From positions 97,249,104-97,313,103 of the forward strand of contig OU015490.1 in the NCBI GenBank assembly GCA_907164885.2: a stretch of DNA of 64,000 nucleotides, in the 5' to 3' direction. The notes beneath the pieces were generated by a model that saw only the letters and a list, made by a program, of their open reading frames with translations, was not told the origin of the DNA and made no database searches. Numbering within the stretch: the stretch's first letter is position 1; each line of letters opens with the position of its first letter. This DNA is from Dolomedes plantarius. Its lineage: Eukaryota; Arthropoda; Arachnida; Araneae; Dolomedidae. Below, in pieces: positions 23,855-36,874 of this stretch. Position numbers and translations under genes: made by a program.

Positions 23855-24694
23855 GACAGGCGTGTGGTTTGCCTGTTCTAACATGTTTAAATTGCAGTCA
23901 TGATTCATTCGTTGGTGGCTAGTGGGAAATACTAATTGAACAATACTGCAGTCCACACGTTAAATTACTTTATTGAATTCTTCTTAAGGATACCACTCTC
24001 AAAGTCATTGTCCCTAGTTAGCCATTTTTACATTCGGCGACGACTGCTAGGGCCACCGCACGAAGTGAGTTCCCAAATCAATTTGCGTAGTTCTAAGTAA
24101 AAAATCGTGTGCCTTCTCTCCTGGCACATGCGCAGAGCCCAATTTAGAATTTTCTGGAAGCATCTTCCTGCCAAACCTGTACAGTATATAAAAATAATCT
24201 GTCTGCATGGAGCTTCATTCGACCGCGAATGGAAGGTCAATTACTGAAACGGGAAATAAACTACTTTTTCTACCCGCACGCGTCTGGAAATATGAAAACT
24301 AGTGGCTTTTTCGTGCCACAAAAATGATTAATCCCTAAGCCCACTTAAATTTAACTTAATTATTCTTTTCCCCAGTTAATTTCTGACATATATATATATA
24401 AGTATATTTCACCATCTCCAAAAATTCCTTCACTTTCCCAACCCCAAAGGGAGAGCATCTTTTGGAAGCAATAAGCCCATAGGTTAACATACTTTCCTAA
24501 TTGCCATTTTTTAAATATAATTTGTTTATTATCTTGTATTTATAACCACCACTGGAAAAAAACTGAGGTAAGTCCAATAACTAAGTCTTTTGTTTTAATG
24601 ATATTTTGCACTAAGGAGGTATTGTAATCACTTTAACAGATTCCCGTTCCTATTTATTGGAATACAGAGACATTTCCAAATAAATAATTTATAT
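23855..24694. other. Unassigned interval, GC-richer at 23990-24290
   Basis: This segment includes GGCGACGACTGCTAGGGCC and TATATAAAAATAATC, with a 70-residue minus frame. It could be an LTR or promoter-like fragment, but no paired repeat or TG...CA ends were found. Confidence 0.2.
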
Positions 24695-25412
24695 AGCAAT
24701 TCGTTGGGTACGTTTAACAGAGGAAGATGAAATAATGAATTAACTGAATAGCACCTTGGTGCTTTTTTATGGTGCTTTTTTAAATGGCACCTTGGTGAAT
24801 TTTTTATGGTTTCTATTTTATTTTTTTTTAAGTTATGAAATCACTGAATGCGTTATCAAAAACACTTAAATAATTCAATTACATTCAACAAAATCTGATT
24901 ATGGTATCAGTTAAATAAATGTTATTATTTTTCTACGTAACTGTAATAATCAATATCTTTCACGCTATTTATTTTGCTTCACAAAGAATTGATTTAATTT
25001 TTCGATAGCATCATAATTGTAGTCTTAAGAGATACTTCCTTTTAAAATCTCAGCAAAATAGCAATTCGTTGGCTTTGTTTAACATAGGAAGAAGAAATAA
25101 CGAATTAATTCAATAGCACCTTAGTGCTTTTCTAAACAAAATATCGAATGGAATTTTTTTTTATGGTTTGTATTTTATTCTTTTTAAGTTGTGAAATTAC
25201 TGAATACGTTATCTCCAACACTAAAATAATTCGATTACATTCAGCAAAATCTTATTATGCCACCAGTTAAATGAATATTCTTATTTTTCGATGTAGCTGC
25301 AAAAATCAATATCTTCCTCTTCTTTTATTGTGTTTCACAATGAACTAATTTCATTTTTCGATACGATCAAAATTATAGTCTTGAGAGATACTGCCTTTTT
25401 AAATCTCAGTTA
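24695..25412 (+). repeat. Tandem duplication, period 365 bp
   Basis: AGCAATTCGTTGG starts unit 1 at 24695 and unit 2 at 25060. Shared landmarks are AATAGCACCTT.GTGCTTTT, TACATTCA.CAAAATCT, GTTTCACAA and GAGATACT.CCTTTT. The units differ at many positions and by short indels, so this is an old duplication. No coding frame. Confidence 0.8.
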
Positions 25413-26156
25413 AGGACAAACAATCTCACCTTTAAACTTTGGAAAAAAAAAACTAAGTACCTAGATTTCAAGAACAATTCAGTCCAAGGCAAGTGACAAA
25501 AGAATAATTCGACTCAGAAATAATCGCATTCATAGAGTGCGTTGGGAAAGAAACACAAATTTATTCTTTCTCTAAGCATTCTCTCTAGTGGTTACAGTTC
25601 TTCTGAAGGCACTATTGTTGTGAGATTTTTATCACGATTGGCAAGGAAAAAAACGAAACTTTCTTTTTTACATTAGAAGAAATCCTATCCGAAAAGAAAC
25701 GCTCGACCATTTGCTCCACGCTTTGGTCGAAAAAAATAGAATAAAGAGGTTTAATTCTTTCTAAACTCTAGATAAATACAAACTGAGAAGGAACAGTTGA
25801 TTGCTTTGAAAAGTGAAACGAGGGTTTCATTTGTGCTTTTGTAACGGAATGTGAATTACTATCACTGACAGCAATACAACAGATTCTTTAGTGCTGGTCA
25901 TTGTTATGGATGAAAATAATCCATTTCTTCATAAGGAATATTAAAAAAGCAAATTCCATGAAAATCACTGCAGAGATAGTTTTGGTGATTTTGAGTCTCT
26001 AGTATGCTTTGTATTTACAGGAAATACGACAAATATGTAGTAATAAAACTAGGATTTACTTTATTTTGTCATTTAATACATCAAAAAGTGTAAATAGCAT
26101 TTCATGTGTAATAATTAATATTTATTGAAAGGAATAGAAAATTTTTAACGTAGATA
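25413..26156. other. No recognised feature
   Basis: AT-rich, no significant frame, no match to the other repeats noted in the window. Confidence 0.35.
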
Positions 26157-27245
26157 ACCGAGTTATGAATGTTTAAAATTATATTTCTCTGTTTATTTAA
26201 GTTTCTCACAATTCCCGAGCCAAGAAGTTGTTTATTAAGGTGCTTGTGGCTTTGCTCATGAAATATATTTGTAAATAAATCCGCTTCTTTTTCGATAAAT
26301 TTACACAGTCAAAGTTGAACATGGATTACCGAGTTATGAATGTTCAAAATTATATTTCTCTGTTTAATTCAATCAATATATCAGACGGATTAAAAGTTCT
26401 TTTACAAACAAAATAGCTATTTGTGGTTACGAATGCCCTCACAATTATTAACCCAAGCAGCTGTTTATTCAGATACTAGTGGCTTGGCTCAGGAAATATA
26501 TTTGAAAATAAATCAGCTTCTTTTTCGATAAATTACACAGTCAAAGTTGAACATGAATTACCGAGTTATGAATGTTCAAAATTATATTTCACTGTTTAAT
26601 TCTATCAATATATAAGACAGATTAAAAGTTTTTTTATAAAACAAATAGCTAATTTTGGTTACGAATGTCCTCACAATTATTGACCCAAGCAGCTGTTTAT
26701 TCAGGTGCTAGTGAGTTTGCTGAGGAAATATATTTCTAAATAAATCAGCTTCTTTTTCAATAAATTTACACAGTCAAAGTTGAACATGGATTACCGAGTT
26801 ATGAATGTTCAAAATTATATTTCACTGTTTAATTCTATCAATATATAAGACGGATTAAAAGTTTTTTTACAAAACAAATAGCTAATTTTGGTTAGGAATG
26901 TCCTCACAATTATTGACCCAAGCAGCTGTTTATTCAGGTGCTAGTGACTTTGCTGAGGAAATATATTTGTAAATAAATCAGCTTCTTTTTCGATAAATTT
27001 ACACAGTTAAAGTTGAACATGGATTACCGATTTATGAATGTTCAAAATTATATTTCTCTGTTTAATTCTATCAATATATAAGACGGATTAAAAGTTTTTT
27101 TACAAAACAAATAGCTAATTTTGGTTACGAATGTCCTCACAATTATTGAGCCAGGATGCTGTTTATTCAGGTGCTATTGACTTTGCTCAGGAAATATATT
27201 TGTATATAAATCAGCTTCTTTATCGATAAATTTAGACATGCAAAG
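26157..27245 (+). repeat. Satellite-like tandem array, ~233 bp unit, nearly five copies
   Basis: Units start with ACCGAGTTATGAATGTTCAA at 26157, 26328, 26560, 26793 and 27026. Spacings are 171, 232, 233 and 233 bases, so the first unit carries an internal deletion. Landmarks repeated in each are CTCACAATTATTGACCCAAG, GCAGCTGTTTATTCAGGTGC, GGAAATATATTTG and ACAGTCAAAGTTGAACATG. The inner units are most alike, as expected for an array homogenising from the middle. Confidence 0.9.
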
Positions 27246-27599
27246 TTTCGAATTCAGAAGTTTTATTTGCCAATATCAAATTATGAGGATGTAGTCTTTA
27301 TTGACTACTATGCAATGCTCTTAGCTAGTTCTACAAAATCAAATTTAATGGTCAAATTTACACGCCATTCATTACATGCCATGGCAAACTATAATTCCGA
27401 AAACCAACAAACTTACTGCTCTATATTCTTATTGATATATTATTAGAACACACAAAAATATTGCCACATACAATAAACAAAATTTTACAGAAATAAGAAT
27501 AAGTAAAAGAACTGTTGCTATGGGAACCCACTCACTTAGTATAGTCACCTTTTAAAACCGCAAAATTGCTCCAGTTACAATATTTAAATCCTTAAGAAT

Positions 27600-28050
27600 A
27601 TTTTCCCAAAAAGTACCAAATATATTTTCCTCAATATAATGTAGTGAAAAATATGATTTAGAAAATATCTTTGCCCTGTTTGGCTCAAGAAATACATTTG
27701 GCCAAAAGGTCCCAAACATATTTTCTTCTATATTATCTAGAGGAAAGTATGGCTGAAAACAAATATTTTACCTGCTTGGCTCAAGAAATATATTTTCCCA
27801 AACGGTTCCAAACATATTTTCCTCTGTATAATGTAAAGGAAAATATGATTGAAAGAATGCATATTATGTGGTATATTTTACAAGCTTGGCTCAGGAAATA
27901 TATTTTCCCAACCGTTTACAAACATATTTTCCTTCATGTATTCTAGAGGAAAATATAGCTCAGAAAATATATTTTCACTGCTTGGCTAATGAAATATACT
28001 TTCCGAAGATGTCCCAAACATATTTTCCACTATATACTCTAGAGTAAAAT
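27600..28050 (+). repeat. Degenerate ~100 bp tandem repeat, four to five copies
   Basis: The core TTGGCTCAAGAAATATATTT, then TCCCAAACATATTTTCC and AGAGGAAAATATG, recurs at 27680, 27776, 27886 and 27982. Spacings are 96, 110 and 96. A partial copy lies near 27600. The 91-residue frame at 27671-27946 is an open reading of this repeat and not a gene. Confidence 0.85.
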
Positions 28051-30962
28051 ATGTTTGGGATAGAAAGAATCCACAACTTAACAGTGAATAGCCGCAATAT
28101 TTTCTAGTACATTGCAGAAAATTTCTGATGAACCTTTCCCTGTTTTTTTTTTGTATCCTGAAGACTATTATCTCTCTTTTTACATATCACAAATCGTTTA
28201 GCAATACACGCAAGGAACAAGGAAAAAAAGTTTTCAAATATCATTTAAAGGTGACGGCGAGGCATCATCTACCGAAAATAGAAACTCAAACTGACCTGAT
28301 AGCTGCCGACATTAGCATTGTGCCATAGGTAGCTAAATGATATGTTATGACGTAAGTACTATAATTTTTTTATCATAGTTTGCAAAAGAAACTATAGTAT
28401 TCTAGCAATTGTTTATCATATCTAAGCTTTTATTTTATCCCATTCTGAGTACCTTATAGTGTTTATGTAATCAAAACAATTTTTTACATACTCAGGAATT
28501 TTGTATTTAGAACAATTATGCAAGAATGAAATGCATTTGTACTAAAAAAGTAAGATAAATATGAATAAAACAAAATAGGGATATCTTTCCCTTTATCGCT
28601 TTGCTTTTAAACCTAATTTAAAACTGTTAGAAATACATTAATTTATACTTGATATATGGGTATAGAATTTAGTCGTTATTTCAAAACCTTTAAAATTTGT
28701 AGCCGGTAAACCTGGTACAAACCAGGATTAGACAGCCATGCGAGTAAGTGTGATTAATAAAAACCTTAATTTCAATAGACTCTAAAGCTGTATATTATAT
28801 AATTTACCTGATTGACATTCCTAATATTGTCGTTCTCTAGATATTCACTACGTGTAGACTCGTTCAGTGGAATACTAGAGCACACACCTTCATTCATCCT
28901 GACTCACAACCCTTTTCCACTGATTTACAGTCCGACTACAGTGTTGTTAGCCCCTTTCTTAACTCTAAAATGTATCAGATTGTAAACTCATTCGACCAAG
29001 ACCATAACCACAATTATAGTGTAACTTATAGAGCTGTGTCTTAATTTGACTAAAATTTTTCTAACGATTTCAACATTCAACATTTTCTTTTCCTATGATT
29101 AATGTTTGGCGATTCCGTCAGATGCTGTATAGGATATAATACTACATAACCTAGAGAGCTGGTTAGCAGCTATTTGTGTTAGACAACTATTTTGGCGGAA
29201 ATTTCAAAGGAAACTGTTTTCTGAAAGGATATTAAAGACTTTTTTATAACGCCTTCAACCCAAGTCTGCATGGAATAAGCATGCCTGCATAGCGGGTAAT
29301 TTGTCATATCATTAGTAAAATAACATCTTGAAACCAAAAGAACTCCATTATCGGTAATATCCACGTCCTATTTCTGAACGATGAATAACTTCTACATACG
29401 GCTACAATCTCTCGGGCATGTTAACGATGTACAGACATATGACCATGGACTTCCAGATCCCCAGATCTATTACCAGACGTGTATATCCAAGTCATCCTGC
29501 AAAGGCTCGGATACAACCCTACGGAACACCAGGATATCTGTTTAAATTGGTTGGGCAAGAAACAATATCCTTTGGCATTGGAGAAACAATATCTTTGACA
29601 TTATTCGATATTTCGACGACTCCGTGCTGTAATGTTGTAGCAAAAGGCTTCTTCAGTAAAGGTGAAGCTATTTTACATATATCTCTGAAAACATCTGTGA
29701 ACTATGAATGGGATTTTTTGCCTTTGGAAATATTAAGTCTTATATACAATCTACTCGGCCTTGTCCACAAGAAAACTTATGTTTTATTTCTAGCTGTTGC
29801 AATTTTACTTCGATTCAGAGCGAATAAAATTATTTCTGTTGAAAAACAGTCAAGTAATAAATTTATATTGTTATTGATATAATTATAGAAATTTATATAA
29901 TCATGAGAAAATATGTATTTTGATTATAAAATGTTTCAAGATAAATAATGAATGGTTAAAAGATAGCATGTATACTTAGGTATCAAATAACCAAGCTGAA
30001 GTCAAAGAAAATATAACTTCCCTTCTACCAACAATTCTAACTCCTGTCAGGTCATCTCAGAGTTAATCAAAAAGATAGCTTTTTATGTTAATTAACGTAT
30101 TACTCTAACATATAAAACTCTCGTGTTTTTCTTACTGGTGGAAATTTCCTGCAAGAAATACACCCCCAGTGAATTTTCCTCTCGGTGCTACTAAATGAGA
30201 TAGTCTTCAGGCAAAGATTATTTAGGAAGGAAAAAGTGTGACATTTTCAACCAAAAAAGGGGAATATTTACTTCACTTTTGCTTAAATTACATGGAAATG
30301 CTGTAGAACTGAATGTTCCTCATCACATAGTAACAGTGGAATTCTTTATTTAAAAGATACATCTCGTTATTTAGTTGCCTATTATACATGAAGGGAAATG
30401 TAATTTAAAAAGAATTATTTTAGAGATGCAAATGTTAATTACTTAATGTACCAACATTCAAATCTACATTTAAAGTAGCAAATCTGATGCAAAAGTTTAA
30501 ATATTTAGAATTAAATAAGGGAATTTACAATGAATTTACTCAAGTAAGTTTTAGTAAGTTTCTAACATACTATGTAAGAAAGGTTTACAAATATCCAGAT
30601 TTTCTGAAAACTCGGATATCGAATAGAAATTTTAAAATTATCCGGCGGATACTGTAAAATCGAATAATACTAAATACTACTGAACTTTATAAATATTATT
30701 TTTATTGCTTTTAAATTTTAAAATACAAAATTTTACTAATTTATTTTTAAATTTTAAGAATAGTCTTTCAAAAATACTAATACATTCAGGGATAGGAAAA
30801 AGTGCGTAGATCTAATTTTTAAACAGTAATTTCCAGAAACAGAACAGGCTCGCTCCGAATCTGTTTAAGTCGGTTTTGCTGTTTTCAGCAGTACCTGATA
30901 TAACAATTCAAGATTTTGTGTTTTCTTAGAAGGTTAAGGTGTTAAATTTTTGCTTTAAATTT
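28051..30962. other. Unassigned interval containing an unidentified 154-residue frame
   Basis: The frame at 29418-29882 (plus) is the second longest in the window. It has a Met start and a hydrophobic C-terminal third, but no motif, family resemblance or neighbouring coding frame that I can see. In sequence of this size and base composition, one such frame is not strong evidence of a gene. The rest of the interval is featureless apart from a diverged ~90 bp repeat at 30364-30450 (second copy at 30963-31050, sharing CGTTATTTAGTTG, CTATTATACATGA and GGGGAAATG). Confidence 0.2.
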
Positions 30963-31244
30963 AATCGTTATTTAGTTGTCTATTATACATGAGGGGAAAT
31001 GCAATTTAAAAAGGATTATTTTAGCGATGGACATTTTATTTAGCGATACCAATTTTATTTGATAATTGCTTTTAATATTAACTGCCGCTATCAGTTGATA
31101 TTCCTACATGTTTAACGTTGGACGTTTTTGACATGTATGAATTTAGTTCTTCACATAATTATTTTTTCTGGATCACCATGGGATACGAATTCTTCACCCA
31201 AATTGTCGTCTGCATACTCCATTGGTTTTCAAATTTATAAGAAA

Positions 31245-31932
31245 CTAGCTGAAAACCCGCGCTTCGCTACGGAGTACATTCAAATTAAATACAACGGTAA
31301 ATGTATGCAATTAATTCCAAAAAAATAAATACATATATTTATAATAAATGAGACGATCAATATATACAATTGATGTAAAAAAATATTTATATATATATAT
31401 TTATAAAAAAATCATAAGAAATATTTATTTTTTTTGGAAAATATCCAATCGTCTGCTGCATTAGAAAGAGAAAAAAATATTTTTTTTGTCTATTTAGTTG
31501 TTACGCACGTGACAATAAATTTATTGAAAGTACCAGAAAAAGAAATCACGTGATCAGCATTTAATAAATTAAATTCTAAAAATTAATCTTTAAAAATTCA
31601 CCAAAAATCAGGAAATGGAGGTAAAAATTCGAAAAAAATTTCATTTTGAAGGATTTTTTATGATCTGTCTCGTGATATAAATTTTATAACCCTCAATGTA
31701 TTATTTTAAATGCAAACGTAAAAATGGTTTAAAAAACAGCCTAAAAATTTAATTTTATAAAATCTAAGAAGAATTTTTGAAAAATCTTTCTTAGTGCACC
31801 CCTACACTATTAGAAGAAACGCCATGCAAAATTTCAGCCCTTTAGGTCCAGCGGTTTGGTCTGTGCGTTGTATGTCAGTCAGACAGTGAATGAATGAATG
31901 AGTCAGTTACGGAACTGTTTTATATATATAGA
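31245..31932 (-). mobile_element. Non-autonomous Helitron, copy C (canonical ends)
   Basis: On the minus strand it starts A|TCTATATATATAAAACAG at 31932 and ends GCGAAGCGCGGGTTTTCAG followed by CTAG|T at 31245. It is inserted exactly between A and T, as Helitrons do, and has a short GC-rich hairpin just inside the 3' end. The interior matches copies A and B: CGCACAGACCAAACCGCTGG, TAGGGGTGCACTAAG, GCTGATCACGTGA. At 688 bp with no coding sequence, it is the cleanest copy and defines the family ends. Confidence 0.9.
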
Positions 31933-32129
31933 TTAGTACAAACGTTTGATTTTTCACTTTTTTATTAATTTACAGTGTGTTTTCTTGAATATTCGAAAAC
32001 TGATTTCCCAAGTTAAAAAATAATATGTAAAAATTACAACACCAATTTTACATGGACAATTTTAAAACTTTGAGTTCTGGATATCCGGAAAATAATTTAA
32101 AGATATCGGGTACAGTTTGGTATTAAAAA

Positions 32130-32217
32130 ACCACGTTTTTATATTTCAAACCTAATAACGGATATATCCGTAACCGCGTTTATCGGATACGGTCATATCC
32201 CTTTTCGAAACCCTAAT
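32130..32217 (-). mobile_element. Possible terminus of an older DNA element
   Basis: On the minus strand, TTAGGGTTTCGAAAAGGGAT leads into repeated CCG/GATAT words (ATATGACCGTATCCGATAAA). A similar word set (AGGTTTACAAATATCCAG, CGGATATCG) lies at 30580-30620 in the opposite sense. These could be the two ends of an element that Helitron C entered. The similarity is weak. Confidence 0.25.
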
Positions 32218-32458
32218 GTAAATGGACATGGTAATTGTATAATATTTTCAAGGTTATAATGTTTTAAAGAACACGGTGATTTTTCCTCTTACTTTATTTT
32301 ATAACCATCTATTATTACCTAGTTAAATTTCATTTGGATTTTGTTTCCTTCGCGAGAGAAAGTAAGCAATGTCAACAGAATTTTTCTCTGATATCCCTTA
32401 TATTTCTATTTTATCGCAAACAGTGGGCTCCCTTGTATTTTGCTTGTTGCAGATAATG

Positions 32459-32932
32459 ATATGACAACCTTATCTTCCCCACAGTTTTTGTGCCTTGATG
32501 CAACAGAAAAGCAAAGTATGATTGCTATGTCAGATGGACAACAAATATTAATTATACTTTAAATAAGGGGAATACAACAAATATACTTTATTTAAGGGGA
32601 CAACGGTCTTTCAACCTGAATTTTTTTCTTCTCAATTTTTAAGTATATATACAAAATGAGACTAATTAATATTATCTTTGACTACATGGATATGATATGA
32701 CAACCTTATCTTCCCCTCAGTTTTTGTGCCTTGATGCAACAGAAAAGCAAAGTATGATTTCTATGTCAAGATGGACAACAAATATTAATTATACTTTAAA
32801 TAAGGGGAATACAACAAATATACTTTATTTAAGAGAACAAGGGTCTTTCAACATCATTTTTTTTTCTTCTCAATTTTTAAGTCTATATATAGAATGAGAA
32901 TAATTAATATTATCTTTGACTACATTGAAGAC
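32459..32932 (+). repeat. Tandem duplication, period 236 bp
   Basis: ATGACAACCTTATCTTCCCC begins at 32461 and again at 32697; the following ~230 bases are nearly identical. The duplicated block runs into the left end of the TIR element at 32839, so that terminus (GGTCTTTCAAC) is present twice. Confidence 0.9.
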
Positions 32933-33508
32933 CCTTAGAATTCAAAATAAAGATCTTTTTCGTAGAATAATGCATGTTTTTACAAAAAAAAAATCAAAAG
33001 TTCTAACATTACTTATATGTTCCAAGCGCCTTCTATATCATTTTAAAACCTTATTTTTTTAATATAAGTTTATCATATGTTTGTAAACAAAATTGTGCAC
33101 TGATTTTTTTTCTTGTAGGACTCTAAAGTCCCGAAATAACGTTTCAATTCTTCTTCTTGTAATTTTTCCTATCTTTTTTAATGTTTTTACTTTATTCCAT
33201 GGTCTATAAATTTGAAAAAAAAAATATTTGTGGTTTCAAAGAATGATGCGCAATTTTGTGACAAACACTGTAATTAACAATTGTGAGAAATTTGGAAGAA
33301 ATCGTAAGAAAATTAAGGCGTACAGACATTTTGATAAACTCTAGCATTTTTGAAGAGTTTTTTTTTTCTAATCAGGTCTTATTCGTCCAAAAACAGTTAT
33401 ATGTGAAATCTATTTGAATTTAATGCAGTAAAATAAAATATTAATTATAATCATGTGGTATATTGAGTAAAACATTAAAAATTTTAAAAAGGAGTTTGAA
33501 GGTCCCTT
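32839..33508 (-). mobile_element. TIR element, GGGACCTT family, copy 2
   Basis: The plus-strand left end is AAGGGTCTTTCAACATC. The right end on the minus strand is AAGGGACCTTCAAACTC. The minus strand aligns along its length with 3599-4232. The two copies are clearly diverged and non-coding. Confidence 0.65.
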
Positions 33509-34149
33509 GTGTCCTTAAACTGTATATATAGATTTTTTTTTTTGGGGGGGGGGGAGGGGGAGCAACTTAAAAATTAAAAAAAAATCACAGAAGTGTTTCA
33601 CATTTACTGAAAATTTTATTTTTTAAAAAGATTTACGATGTTTATTTGACAGTAATTTGTTATAGTTTGCGAAAAAAAAAACTTGGTATTCTTCTATGCT
33701 GAATGTAAGTTTTTATTCCAAGCTAAACTACCCTTTCAAATTTTCTTTTGAAAGTATTGGCATAGTTATCCGCATAATCAGATTATTAACTAGCGAATCT
33801 TTACACGTGGATATAATATATTCGCGTTCATTAGCGTGTTTGTAAATAATGACTGTATAGACGACAGCGATATTCATGAGTTCCAAAATATTTTCAGTTT
33901 CCAAAGACGACATCGTCTTGAAACAGAGCTACTTTACATAATTTCCCTACAGAATTATTTGTTCCGTCTTTTCATAAAATAAATTTTTCAGACATTATAT
34001 ATGATATGTCAAATAAATCAACGGAACAAATATACGTATTTTCTTGCGCAGATATAGGTTCATGGGTAATTTTTTAAAATAATATTGTTTTGAAACTGGA
34101 ATTTTCGATTTCACTATCATTTTCTTTGCTAGCCAAAAAAAATCATTGT
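33509..34149. other. No recognised feature
   Basis: It contains a T-run passing into a G-run (33530-33560) and a 61-residue minus frame (33728-33913) of no recognisable type. Confidence 0.35.
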
Positions 34150-34579
34150 TTAAGGCTCTTGTGTACTAACCCTATTGGATTCGCTTGCCTCAGTGTTAAC
34201 CTATGGAGAAATTTTGTCTATTTTTACAGCTACATAAATGCTGATAATCCAATAAACATTGTTATTTGCAGATAGCCTGAACTTTTCTACACCTTGCAAA
34301 AGGATTCCTTTAATAAATTTCGTACACCAAAGGAATTTATGAGCGTTTAAAACACACTATACCAGATTTATCTTCCAGAATAATTTAAACTTTAAAAGAT
34401 AATGTGCATTGATAATTTTAAATAAATGAAAAATGCCCTAATGTGTAAAATTTATTTCTCTATGACGGGGTACAACTTATTTTTTTTTAATTCCAAGTCG
34501 GTAATCCTATGACATATTTTCTCCATACGTTAACATTCAGGAGATCAAATACAATAGGATTAGTACAAAGCAACCTTAA
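34150..34579 (+). mobile_element. TTAA-bounded TIR family, copy 2 (best preserved)
   Basis: TTAA at 34150-34153 and at 34576-34579 bounds inverted repeats of about 70 bp. The left reads GGCTCTTGTGTACTAACCC, then TATTGGATTCG. The right on the minus strand reads GGTTGCTTTGTACTAATCC, then TATTGTATTTG, and both continue to GTTAAC.TATGGAGAAA. TTAA at both edges fits piggyBac-type targeting, though piggyBac ends usually begin CC. No coding content: the 61-residue frame at 34090-34275 merely crosses the left end. Confidence 0.75.
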
Positions 34580-36874
34580 GGGCGCTGGTTATTATTTAAT
34601 ACCTTGTTCAAACAATGTTATCGTGAGGTGAAACACTACAACGCGGGTGGGGTAGAATTTCTTTTATTAGGTAACCCAGTTTTAAAGAAGTTGGAAACTC
34701 CTAGAACTCAGATAATTTACGTTTGGCCCCCCCTTTATTTGCTTCAATATTAAAAGGTCTGAAAAAAAATGGAGAGCCCACACCTTCATCCAATTTTAAA
34801 CAATAGACTGGGGCCTAATGCATATTTTATCTCAACATGCGTCCTGACATATTAAGGATATAAGAAAATGGGATAATTTCTTGGATGTAAATGCTGAAAA
34901 ATAAAAGTTGTAAGGGCAGTAGATATAACCTTTCTTAACTTCCCCTTTTACTCATATGTAAATATATACGAAAACACTCACAAACATGTATCTGCATGCA
35001 ATATGTGCATGTACATGTCATGCCGGTAATTGTAAATATAAAACTTCCTTCTCTTTTTTCAAACCTATCATGATACTATAAAACACAAACATAATCTTGA
35101 ACGATAGTTATTCAAAAATTCAACGTGTTTTATTTATTACCCTCACTCGATATGCATGAATGAAATATCCGTGACTATATTCCAAAATTAAAAATTTAGA
35201 AAAATGTACATCCAAAATTAAATATTATATACTTCTATATCTTGTCTAGTTGTCTAAAACAATATAGAGCTAATTATGAAAATAAAGTCTCTATAAAGCA
35301 AATGATATTGCATGTACGTATAAAAACATAATTAAAATTCTGAACATATACTGGCCTTAAAATCATAAAACTATTTACTTTCGAAAGCTAAATATACCAA
35401 CTTTTTTCTGGATTTATCGCAAACAGTAAGAGGAATCAAATAAACGATCTACTAAACTGTTGAATATACTGAAGTCATAAATTTTTTTAATAGATTAGCG
35501 TACATTTTATATTTAATGAGTGTTAAGTCACTCATATAAAACTGTTTATTTAAGATGACATTTTATACGAAAATACTCAAAGATAATCAATTTCCGGTAG
35601 AGTAAACATTGATTTCCAGTAAATATGAGAACTACTTTTTTACTAATGTTATAGTACAATTCCTAGAAAACTTAAATTACTGTTTCGAATAATCAACCTC
35701 GCTTTTAAACTCTAATTTGAGATACTTTTTCTAAGCAATTATTGATGGAAAATAGAAATTTTCATCAGAAAGAAAAAGTTTGTGAATGTCGGTAAATATT
35801 ATATAATCGAAGGGAACAAAATAGTAATTTCGGTGCAACATATGAAATTTTAATTTCTTCAAGCTTATTCATAATTAAGAAATAAAATTCAGAGAACTTA
35901 AAATATTGCAGGAATCAATTATGAAGATACTATACAATAAATGTTTACACTCTTTTTATAAGTTTAAAACGAGAATTGATTTTTTATTTTTTTATTTTCC
36001 AAGAGTTAATTTTATTTGAAATTAAAAATCTTCCTAATGCGAAAGTTTGATTTATTGAAAGAAAGATAAATTCAATTTTCGAGTTCAAATATTTGTATTT
36101 TAGCAAAACTAATCATAGATGTCGTAAGATTTTGAAAATATTAACATTTATGTATAATAGATTTGTATTTTGTATCAAAATGGATATTACATAAAACGCA
36201 TTTTCGTTTTGACTTATTTGTACTGGTGGAATTTTTGAAATTTCAGAACCGTAAAGTAACTTTAATTAATAAATGCTAAGCTAAAAGCTGACGCATTTGA
36301 AAGTGAAAGCAATTATCCCTAGAATGGTGTTTTTGCAATAAAGTTCCATGGAAAGGCCTAGTCGTAATTGCAGCTTCCTGAGAAAATGTAGTAAAGTTTT
36401 TTTCTTTTTTTTAATTATTTATTTTCCCTGAGCGTAAAGCTTGGTTGTGAGTATCAGCGAAATTGGTTTGAGCAGGGATTTAAAATATCACAGCGAAGGT
36501 TCAGTTTAATGTTTTTTTGTTAAACAAATTGTCGCCCTCTACATAAAGTAAATGTATTGTAGATTTTGCATGTGGTTTTAAATTCGATTTGTCCGCAGTG
36601 TGGCTTTATTTGCAATGCATGGATCCGTGTCGTGATTTTCAAGCACAAACATAATTAAGAATTCAAACGAAATTGTTTTTGTAAGACAAAGCACAAATTA
36701 AAACTATAATCTTAAGGGAATAACCATATTTATATCTGTCCAGTGATGATAAGTCTGAAAATTTATAAAGGAAAATGAATTTTAAAAAAATAAAGTACAA
36801 TAATTTTTCAAAAGAAAACTACAATTTTAATTTATAATCTAAAGACAATAACAAAATTAAAAGACATCATGTAA
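34580..36874. other. Long AT-rich interval, no recognised feature
   Basis: No open frame above 60 residues, no tandem repeat and no match to the element families described here. If the window lies inside an intron, this is ordinary intronic sequence. Confidence 0.4.

Noticed and set aside
23990..24290. Solo LTR or promoter, from a TATATAAAA box and GC-rich flank
   Set aside because: No TG...CA ends, no flanking duplication and no partner copy in the window.
27671..27946. 91-residue frame with internally repeated residues as a repeat protein
   Set aside because: It is an open translation of a degenerate ~100 bp DNA repeat whose unit lengths (96, 110, 96) are not conserved in frame.
26157..28050. 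CRISPR-like array
   Set aside because: The repeats are long, contiguous and without unique spacers, and the genome is clearly eukaryotic in character.
29418..29882. 154-residue open frame as a gene
   Set aside because: No motif, no neighbouring coding frames and no recognisable homologue. A single frame of this length is expected by chance in 64 kb on six frames.
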